Below the pieces are notes generated by a model. The model saw only the letters and a list, made by a program, of their open reading frames with translations, made no database searches and was not told the origin of the DNA. This document shows positions 54,120-64,000 of a stretch of 64,000 bases of DNA, piece by piece. The position numbers and the translations under genes were made by a program. Position 1 is the first letter of the stretch, and each line of letters begins with the position of its first letter. This DNA comes from Pithys albifrons albifrons. Taxonomy: Eukaryota > Chordata > Aves > Passeriformes > Thamnophilidae. The stretch is from NCBI RefSeq assembly GCF_047495875.1, contig NC_092464.1:4002737-4066736 (forward strand), given 5' to 3'.

Positions 54120-56804
54120 TGGAAGGAAAGGGAGAAAGAGAGAAGAGACAGAGGAACCAGGAAGAAATGGGAAGAAGGAAAATATCAGACAAATAAGAGA
54201 AAATTAATAGAAAATGAGATTATGGATATCCAAACACTACACGAATCAGGGCAGGATCCTCAGACCTCTGTAGGCACACACAGGATGGATTTGGTCACGT
54301 CTAACTCTACGTGTCAGAGACAAATTTGAACTGAACTATCACCTTGAAATCACTCAATCATGGAAAGAACAGGGACTTGCAGGCTTGGCCTGTGTGACAG
54401 AGGCATCTGAGACACACGGGAGGCAGTGCCTGACGGAGGTGCCCTGGTCTCCCAGTTGGACCATGAGACGACGACTGGACTGCTCAGATCGAATACGAGA
54501 CTTTAGACAGCTAAAGGCAAACAAGCTGAGTCTCACCGCACGTGTCCTGGGCATGGACTGCAGCTGCATCTGGGAGGAAGAGGGAGGGTGCTAGGGTGGA
54601 AGGGGAAAGAAAAGGTTAAACATTCCCTAAACATTCCCAGGATTCAAAGAGTGAGGCACGATGTGGCTGAAGGCCACCGTGTCAGACCGAACACCTGAAG
54701 GTCCGGCACGTCCATGCAAATGAGAGAGGGCACAAACTGGAGGCAAAAGGAGTTGCAATTCAGTTCTGAAGGCTCTGGGGGTTTCTCAGAGGTGCTTAAG
54801 GGAAGTCAAATGAACATGCTGATCCAGGGGAAGGAAGTTTTGCTGCATTCTCCATGTATATCCATAAGGAAAACAGTCAGGATTATGAATTTAAGTCTCT
54901 ACCAACACACAGGGAATGACAGAATTTGTGGCTTGTCTTTGAATATGCTGAAAGAGAATCCCTTGGGAAACACAATAAAGGTAGGACTAGATTCATGCAA
55001 ATAAAAACTGTGCCTCTTTCAGGATCTCTGTGCACCCTGCTCGAGTAATTCTGTGTAACCTCACCATGAATAGCATTGGCCACCATGTGGTAGGAGGAGA
55101 AGGAATGGAGAAACAAATCAATGAAATAAAGTATTGAAATACAGTAAAAAGTTAACCAAAGTAGAAAGATTGTATAGGAGACAGAGGAGAAAATTGAAAA
55201 GCGGAACCATATACTCTATTATTTATGCCACACCCCTACTTACCCTCAGCTGACACTGCTCTGGGTCAGGGGACCTTTCCTTGCTACTCACTATTAAGGA
55301 TTTCCTGAAGAGACACTTCTTTCCTGGCCAATGCACCAACTACATTTACAACCCCCCTGAACTTACAGGTCAGATGTAAAGAGTTTGGAAAACTGAACTC
55401 GTTCTGTGAGCAGCAAACAGACTCTACAGCTCCATCCCACTGCAGAGACTGCAGGTAAACTCACTGACCCCTCTCATCCAGACACAGGCTAAGCAGAGGT
55501 GCTTCTCAGCAAAGTTACCATTTAGGTCCATCTCTCATCTAATTTTTGAAGTTAACAGCAAAGCTGTGAGCTTTTCACCTTGTTCCCCCACACCAGCCTT
55601 GCTGTCAGTGCTGAGAAACACCACAAAGTGAGATTCACCTGACCTATTTGAAACATCTTTTTTAAAAGGAAATAAATGGTACTAAGGATTTGATTGTCAG
55701 GACTGAGTAGATCTCTACTGATTGTGGAAGGAGCCCAACATTATTACCTTATTAAATCAGGTGGATCCTTGCTATCTTGGTGAAAGTATAACCACTGTTG
55801 TGCTCTCCATGGGAAAAAAAGGAAAAAAAAAAAAGAAAAAAAAAGGAAACTCTGTTTCTCTAGTCTTTAATTGAAAAAAAATCCTAAATTCTTAGTCCTG
55901 TTACCTGCAGCTCTACTTTTCACTGCTAACAGCACCAAATCTAGAGGCTGAGGCTCAATTGCTGCTTTCAGATTAATGCTGTGGCTGAAAATGAATGTTT
56001 GGACTGGCACTTTTTGTCCAGTAAATCTGACCTTTGAGTAGATCTGAGGCTTGAAGATGAAACAGAATGGTCAAAGAAAGCCAAAAATCATGTCCACACT
56101 GCTCATTCTTGGCTTTGCCAACTTCTACAGGGGGGACATAAACAGAAGGAGAAAGCCATGGCTACACCCAGAGATAAATAACAAAGAGGTAAAGGTTAAT
56201 ATTTGCCTGTGCTCTAGAGAATAACTCTGGTAGCAGAGAGCAGAATTCTTCCATCAAAAGCAGTCTTTAAATGAACTCTAAATGGAAGGTTGGTGTCCTG
56301 ACCCTTCCTCTGCAGTGACTCTGGAGGTCCTGTTTTACCAAGCTGGGTTATTCTCACTGACTCCATAGAAACAAGTCATGCACTGTGGAATAACTCTGAG
56401 AAGTGCAGGAACATAAATGCAGTGTAACAGACAATAGAATGTTTAATGAGGAAAATGTACCACAATAAATGAGATTCTTAAGTGGTTTTGGATGTAGCTT
56501 TACTGTTTGAAATGAAGAATGTGCATATCCAAATCCAGACATAAATATCTGAGCCTGTGATTTAGCTCACTGTCCCCAAAAGCAATGAGCACAACCCACA
56601 GAGTATTTATTGTCACAGTCTGCCACAAGAAGTGGCTTTTCAGGCAATAAAAACAGTTTTTGGTCCTGGCAGCTGGCAGAGCTCAGCATTGCTGTAACTA
56701 CACTGAGTTTCTTTAATTTGCAGCTCTGAAGCTTCAGTTGCAGTGTTTTAACTCACCTGCCTTACATACCATACAATATTGCTGCAGACAAGGGTTTGAG
56801 TTAC

Positions 56805-56892
56805 AAACCATCTCTACAACCCTCTTTAATGAAAAAAGAGAGCACTATAAACCATCTCTATAACCCTCCTTCATGAAAAAAGAGAGCACTGT
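56805..56892. repeat. Tandem duplication, 44-bp unit x2
   Basis: AAACCATCTCTACAACCCTC and the next 24 nt recur directly with about three changes. ADCYAP1R1 intron. Confidence 0.93.
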
Positions 56893-59031
56893 CTTTGTTT
56901 AAAAAGCCTGGGCTTGCAGACATTTAATCAGCTGAACGGCTCCAGTGTTTTCACTTGAAATATAAAGAGGAATTTCAGCTTGGAAATCTCTCAGTAATGA
57001 CACAGGTGGGCAGCAAAGGAGGTGCTGGGACTGTGATGTGAATGTTCTGCACAGCTTTGGACTTGTCCTGTCTTGAGGTGGTTTACATTTGTTTAAGACA
57101 CCTTCACTGAGACTTAATTCAGTATTAAACCACTGTAACCTCAGAGGGTATATTTGCACTCTCCAAGGCAGGAAGAGTTTGTTTCTGGGATTTGTACCAC
57201 TCAGTTCCTTTTACACATGGGGTTAGTTACAAGAACCTCAGAAGAAGTTCATCTTTCCAGATTAAAAGACCATCTGCACTGGGACAGCACCATTGCTCTT
57301 GTCCCTTCCATACCTCAGGCTTTGCACTTGCAGGGAGTACATCCTAATAACTCTTCAGATGCAAAACTAAACCCCCTGGATGGGGAACTTGCCAGTTGCT
57401 GAAGTGAGACCCAATAAATCAATGGCAAGCAGAAGCAGAGACACTGAGGGGAACATAAAACCCTTTTCTTCTCACATGATACAGCCCAAATGTGAATGGG
57501 AGCAAAAACTAAATGAAGGAGCAGGGATGTGGGTGTGCATCAGGCTTTGGTGTAAATTGAAAGCATGTTTAAGATCAGAGATGTCAGAATTACTCCCCAT
57601 TCTTTGCAGCCTCACAACAATTGAGGCATGACCAGCTGCTTCACCTCCACCTTTATCTTTACACTAAGTGATTTAAAGAATCAGAGCTGCAAACTGCTTG
57701 GGGGGATAAATAAAGTTCCATCTCTATCCCTTTCAGTCTAACAGGCCATTCAGAACAGCAAACTCAGCTGTGAGCAACGTGGGAGGGAAAGGGCAAGCAG
57801 CCAAAATGGACTCATTTGGATATTTCCAAGTTCATTCTTAATTTGAATCTTCTCAAATTTTTTCTCAATGTCCAAACTCATTATCTTTCCCAGAAGGTAA
57901 GTAAGCTACTCTGCTAAAAGATACTGCACCCCAATCCATGGATAATTTGTAAAGATCCATGGCCTCAGGCACTGGATGTTCCCAGTCCTGCTCATCTCCA
58001 TGACAACTGAAGCTTATCAATACACAACAAAATGAGCTTATTCACTTGGATGAAGCACAGTGACTTCAGAAATGTATTTGAGGTCTGTATCTCATTTTCT
58101 TTACAAAAGCTGCCTTATTTTTGCTAATCAGTGAGTGTGGGGCAAAACTAATGTTACAGCAAATGGAGCCGAGTGCAGCCACTTCCCCAGGACAGCAAGA
58201 GGCTTTACACTGTTGGTAAAGCATCTCTGGTTCTCTAAAAAGCAGGGCAGGAACTATTTGAGATATCTCCAGTGTTTCAGAGAGCACATGTGTGGGCAAA
58301 GGCATCCAACAGACACAAGCACTTCCCTAGAAATCCCAGTGGCTTGAGCCTCTGGATATTGGGAATTCTGTTCCACACCAGTGATGGCAATCAAGCCATG
58401 AGGGTTTGGTGCTGTCTTTGAAAGATGTTTGGATCTGACATTTCCACATATATGCCACTAACATTTCAATGGGAAGTCATAAGATGGGATTTAGGCTTTT
58501 TTTGGTGCCTCAAACTCTTTGGAAACAGGGCTATGAGAGCTATTCCTGTTGAGTGTCCATCAAGCTTTGCTGGGCCTTCTTTAAAAAATGGGAAAACCCA
58601 TTTCTATAAAGAGAATTGCACTGCTGGCTTTGTTCCATCCCTCACAAACCTGCACATCTCCCTGATCTTTCCAGAGAGGGACCATCTTGGAGTGGCTTAT
58701 CTTTTAATGCAAAAATCCTCTTTTCCAGTTCATGGCTTGCACTTTTAACAGATGGGGGGGAAAGTCTGTGCTCTGCTCTTTTAATACACAACTTATGGAC
58801 CAAGAACTTTGTTTCCTGAGGCTGCCACAGATTGTGGAGCCAAGCAAAAATTCCAAGTCACCATTAAAGAAATCCTTAAACATGAAAGTTAAGCAGAGAT
58901 CAGAGCATCAGCTAGTTCATCAACCACAAAAATCAGCCTTGTAGCCTTTCCTCTGTCTCAATACCCATTTAAACCATAAAATTACCCATAAAAATACCCT
59001 ACAGCCACATGCACAGTGGTTAAAGACAAAG

Positions 59032-59557
59032 TCACACCTTAAGGACTGTTTTCAGTTCTGGGCCCCTCAGTTCAGAAAGGATACTGAGGTGCTGGACCGA
59101 GTCCAGAGAAGAGCAACGAGGCTGGAGAAGGGAGTGGAGCACAAGTGCTGTGGGGAGAGGCTGAGGGAGCTGGGGGTGTTCAGCCTGGAGAAGAGGAGGC
59201 TCAGAGGTGACCTCAGCACTGTCTGGAAGTGCCTGAAGGGAAGTTCTGGCCAGGTGGGGGTTGGTCTCTTCTCCCAGGCACTCAGCAATAGGACAAGGGG
59301 GCATGATGGGCTCAAGCTCTGCCAGGGGAAATTGAAGTTGGAGATCAGGAAAAACTTCTTTGCAGAGAGAGTGCTCAGGCATTGGAATGGGCTGCCCAGA
59401 GAGGGGGTGGATTCACCATCTCTAGAGATTTTTAAATGCAGATTGGCCGTGGCACTGAGTGCCATGATCTGGTAAAGGGACTGGAGTTGGACCAAGGGTT
59501 GGACTCGATGATCTCAGAGGTCTTTTCCAACCCAATCGATTCTATGATTCTATGATA
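59032..59557 (+). mobile_element. CR1 LINE, 5'-truncated, ADCYAP1R1 intron
   Basis: Sense copy from AGGACTGTTTTCAGTTCTGGG to two ATTCTATG units at 59540-59557. Open frames in either direction are CR1 remnants. Confidence 0.96.
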
Positions 59558-61977
59558 AAGTCACCCTGGTTTTCAATACTACTGCAAAACAGAAAAATAA
59601 GAGGAGTCAGCCTGCACCACACAGATATCTCCTGTCCAGGCCAAGGCACATGGCCCTGCCCTCTAAAATCCACCTTCTAAGGATTTCCAAACAACAGAAC
59701 ACTTTGGAACATTGCACTCATCACAGATGATCTTGTAACCACAGGAAATAACTTTTGTGATCCCTGATTTCAAAATCAGATCCTGTCAAGCCTTGTGTAT
59801 CATTGGAAATGGATGGAATTTCCTTTATAAATATTGATTTGCTCTTCTGGAATATCCCTCAGGCAAGAGGCCCATGAAATAACAAAACTGCTCTGAAGGT
59901 GGACATAGTTTTAGGTCTAATCTCATCATCAGTGTAGGAATGTAAAGGATGAAAGGACAGTGTTGGAAAGGTGGATTTTAAAAACAAAGATTCCTCTTTC
60001 TCTACTTTCCACAGGCACCTGAGGGATGTTGAGCATCCCCCTTTGTGCATCACACCCTCAGCTGTTCAGTGGCAATAACAGCTCACAGGAACATTATAAG
60101 CACATTAAATATTCTGTGCTGTTTGTTGTTACAGTAGCTGAGGCCACAGCACATCTACAGAAAGATAATCAAAGCAGAACAGGGCTTCTGATTACTTATC
60201 TGAAAAGAAATAAATCCCTGTGTAATTATACTCTTGCTAATTATGGTCCATAGCCTACATGATCCTACATTCCTAATGAGTACACTGAATTTTTTTCCAA
60301 GCCCTACCTGACAAGATTTTGCACAAATTAACCCCTTCCCTCCCTCCAAAGAAAAATCCAAAATAGAAACTAAAAAAAAAAACATCAAAGCAACACTCCA
60401 AATATTATTTCCCTTGGGCAATGTACATGAAAAGTACAATAGTTGTGAATGAGAATGTTTTTTCCAAGAACTTTAAATGAATCCATCAAGAATTAGTGTC
60501 AGTCAAAGCAGCAAATACCCACATTCCTGGCATTGCTTAGAAAAAAGAACTTGGTCCTTGCCAATCATGCACTGGCATCAAATGATCATCATCCATGTTT
60601 GCCACTGTATTTTCAAGTGGTAGGAAAGGATTTCCCCAGGGACAAGAGTTCCTGTTGTCGTTGGGTTGTTGGGCATTCCAGCCCCCACCTGGCAGTCCCT
60701 GGGAGTCACAACTGGAAGTGCCAAGCTAAGGAACACACTGTTCATCCAACCCCTTCCATTTCCTGGTCAGAAATGAGCCCTTTGGCACAAAGAGCCCGTG
60801 GGTAACCATTAGCTCTGGCAGTCTGAGCACTTGCAGCAAGACAAAGCAGTAGCAGAATGAACCACTGAGGCTCCAGTGGCTTTGGAGGTGAATTGCAGAG
60901 GAGTGTTGTTTATCAAAACATTTGTGTTACATCATTTTTTTTTCCCTGCCCTAAACCTTTAGGTTGCACCACAGGTAAAATCATACCTACCTATGATATA
61001 TGCCATGATTCTCCTTTCTTTCCAGCAAGATGCTGAGTGGAGGAATGACGTAGACCTGAATTAGCTACATAAATGTGGGCTTTAGTTTCTTTTCATTGAG
61101 TTTTCAACAAGTGATACAAAATATATGAAGAATCTGTTAAAGCAAAAGCAAGAAACAAGCCTCCCCCTCCCAAATTATACTATTTGTGATAAAATGGAAA
61201 TCATACTAAAAAAAAAAAAAAAGAGGATTTTTCAGTGACATGGGCTTAATCCTTGAAAATGAATGAATAAGCAAAGACTTGATGGGAATGTGAGGGGTTT
61301 TTGAATCTTAAGGGTTATTCCAGCATGCACCTACATCATGCACACCTACTAAATATTGTGGTGGTTTAGGGCAGTGATGCTGTTGGATGATTTTCTCTCT
61401 GGAGTGAGTATTTCAGCAGTGCAACAATGTGAAAATAACAGCGTGGATTTAAGCTTTGTGTGGGCATTTTATAGAAATATGGTTTTCTGGGGGTGAGGGA
61501 TGAATGTACTGTACTCTCTCTACAACCACTTGACCAAATTCAGGATGCCTGAAAGCAGATTCTGACATACCAGGTTACACATACAAACTATGGGCTGGAT
61601 TTTTTCATAGTAAAAACAGTTGGATCTGTTTCTTGTAAAATTCCAGTGAAGGAACTGATACATGACAAATCCATGCAAATAAGGTGGGCCTGATGTGAGC
61701 TGAACCAGCCACTGTGGGGTTGGGAAGACTTGTTTGAAACCCCCAGAACTGGGAGGTCACACTGGATTCATGGACTTCTGATGTGGTGCTCCTTGGCTGT
61801 AACTGTCCCTAAACAATCTGCTGCTTCTTCAAAGTATTTACAAACTGCAGTTGGAGATGTTAAAAACCCAAGTGTTTCTTTCTGCTTGGAAGCACATTGA
61901 GTAAAATCTCACTGGGTGGAAAATACAGGTACCAGTTCAAGACATGGTCATTTGTTCTGGAATAAGTATGAGATATC

Positions 61978-62200
61978 ACAAGGGGGAATGGCTTTCAACA
62001 CAAAGAGAGCAGGACTGGGTGTTGGGAGCAAATTATTTCCTGTGAGGGTGGGCAGGCCCTGGCACAGGTTGCCCAGAGAAGCTGTGGCTGCCCCATCCCT
62101 GGGAGTGTCCAAGGCCAGGTTGGATGGGGCTTGACTGGTGAAAGGTGTCCCTGGTTGGAACTGGGTGGTCTTTCCAATTCAAACCATTCCAGTATTCCTT
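61978..62200 (+). mobile_element. CR1 LINE 3' fragment (older subfamily)
   Basis: GCAGGCCCTGGCACAGGTTGCCCAGAGAAGCTGTGGCTGCCCCATCCCTGG and TTCCAATTCAAACCATTCCAG are typical of older avian CR1 3' ends. Confidence 0.9.
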
Positions 62201-64000
62201 GTCTATAATCATGACTCATTTCTATAGTTCATGATATTGATTCACCAGATAGGACAAGAAAACCATCTGAACTATGATAAGAGTTGTCTTAATTACTCTT
62301 GGAATACAATCAATGTCACTTTGTTCTTCCCCAGCACCTGAGGGTCTCAGAACTTCCAACTCCGATAAAAATCTGTTGATTTGCATGACTGACCTTGCTT
62401 TGGTTGGATGCTTAATTTGGCAGAACTGACATGAGATTAACTGAAATCAGACAAGTTTCAAGAAAAAAAATGTATGCCTTTGGCTGGTCACTCCTTACAG
62501 TAAAAAGTAACTAATGATTATGATGACTATTGGCAAAAAATATGAAAGGTTCTTAGGAAAAAAAAGCCCCAAAATAATAATAAAATTAAAATCATCATCA
62601 TTAAAAGGGTGTTTTTAATGTCTTTTGGACTTCCTAGCTCAGCTGCTTAGATATTTTGATGGCTCCAGCCCCCAGTATTTTCAGCCATAAAGGGGAGTTT
62701 CTCTCTAAGGCATCAGTGGAAGGAAGATGGAGCTGTTTTTCTCCCAGAACCTGCCACTTTTTGGGCTGTTGAGGCTGGAATGGGGTGAGCAGCATGCAGG
62801 GAGCTCTGAGGGGGGACTGAAGGCATGAGACAGGGAATGAGTGACTGAACAGATGAGGTGATAAAATGGAAGTTTATCATCAGTGAACTATTTGACCACT
62901 GCAGAAAAGTTAGGAATTAGCCATAGGTTTCCAAGTTTTTGTCAGCTGTTGCCTACAATGAACATCAGGTTATTTAGGGAGAAAATCTGATTCTTTGTGG
63001 GAGTAAAGCACTCATAATGTGCTGCAAATGATACAAATCATTGTTTGAGTTTTTTAAAAGCAAGTCTTATGTTCTCCAGTGGCTACACCACATTAATTAA
63101 GCCTCAATTCCCCAGTTCTCTTCTTCCACCGTCCTGTCAGAGCTCCCAGGGAACTTCTCTAGTGGGAGATTTGAATAGGGAATGCACAGTGGGAGTAATA
63201 TATAATTAATCTTTGAATTTAAGCCCATCTCCAAGGCTTTAAATGTCAAACACAGGCCTAAGTGCTTTGTAGAATCATGACCATGGTGTTTATAATGTGG
63301 AACCAGAGATAGATTTTCCTGGCAAAAGTAATCACTAAAAGGTCCTGAACCTAAAAATGTACCATATATATAAAAAGAAAATAAATCTTACTCCAAGCCA
63401 GTCCACAAGTTTTTTGGGGTCTTTAATTTTTATTTTTTTTTAATGATGGAAGTCCCAGCTGGCTAAAGGGTTATTCCAATAAATGATAACAGAATAAATC
63501 TCAATCCCTGCTGCAGGTACCTTGTCCTATTACCTTCAGAAAGAGGCTGAAAATCCTTCCTCAGCCTCATTCTTCCTCATTTACTAAAGGGAAAGGACTT
63601 AAGCATGTTGTGGAATAAAGATCTGGATGGAGAATTTGGTCTGATGGAATGATATTGTAATAGCTTGAAACAGCAAAACAGAACATGGGAAATGCTTACT
63701 ATGAACCACAGTCTCAATGCCACAGATCTCAATATGGTGACAGAACCAGACTGTCATCTCTCTTTTTTCTTTACAACAAACTCTTTTCTCACAGGGTTTG
63801 TATGCACAAATATTGACTCTCTCTGGTGTATATCTGCACAGGATTATGAATTTTCCTTCCTCCCAATCCTTCCTGTGTGACTTTTCTGTTGTCAGGTCTG
63901 TTTGGATAAACAACACTCCCCTCCATAGCACAGAACATCAAGGCAAGGTCTGTTCATACACAACCCATTTCGGAAGTTGCAAAGGAATATGGAAAAGGAT

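Larger units (their letters stand above)
51664..64000 (-). other. ADCYAP1R1 intron upstream of hop
   Basis: No PAC1 exon for TM1-TM5 or the extracellular domain was recognised on the - strand. Holds tandem duplications at 53970 and 56805, an A-rich run at 55807-55850, CR1 copies at 59032 and 61978, and a possible small cassette exon at 54537-54569. The rest is AT-rich unique sequence. Confidence 0.65.

Overview
The window is vertebrate nuclear DNA, almost certainly from a bird. It carries about 17 CR1-type LINE fragments, many ending in the ATTCTATG-type 3' repeat typical of CR1, plus solo LTRs with 5-bp target-site duplications and large minisatellites. Its genes are split into short exons with GT/AG introns. 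No bacterial genes, operons or CRISPR arrays are present, and most long ORFs lie inside repeats.

Two class B (secretin-family) G-protein-coupled receptor genes lie tail to tail. On the + strand, 2806-29882, I can assemble 13 exons (the first only a candidate) of a growth-hormone-releasing-hormone receptor-like gene (GHRHR). Joined phases give 1344 nt, or 447 codons plus stop. It has the extracellular hormone-binding domain with seven cysteines, seven membrane segments and a C-tail. On the - strand, four 3' exons of the PACAP receptor PAC1 (ADCYAP1R1) lie at 51580-51663 (the alternative 'hop' cassette), 43963-44092 (TM6), 43700-43741 (TM7) and 40566-40754 (C-tail). The 5' exons were not found here and probably lie beyond position 64000. 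A tRNA-Glu(CTC) gene sits in GHRHR intron 4 at 13633-13704.

Layout: 1-2.8 kb upstream flank; 2.8-29.9 kb GHRHR with introns full of CR1 and LTR insertions and a 600-bp polypyrimidine tract; 29.9-40.5 kb the convergent intergenic region, which must contain the 3' UTR of ADCYAP1R1 (including a 500-bp GAGGA array); 40.5-51.7 kb ADCYAP1R1 3' exons with a 1.8-kb, 34-bp minisatellite next to the hop exon; 51.7-64 kb an upstream ADCYAP1R1 intron.

The most interesting signals concern splicing. A NAGNAG tandem acceptor on the hop exon explains hop1/hop2 isoforms. A GC donor is predicted on GHRHR exon 3. A solo LTR sits only 23 nt upstream of GHRHR exon 5, so it has replaced the usual branch-point region. 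An inverted pair of CR1 copies brackets GHRHR exons 9-10, which together are in frame. The two receptors belong to the same hormone/neuropeptide family: GHRH receptor drives pituitary growth hormone release through Gs and cAMP, and PAC1 binds PACAP and couples to Gs and, depending on hop, to phospholipase C.
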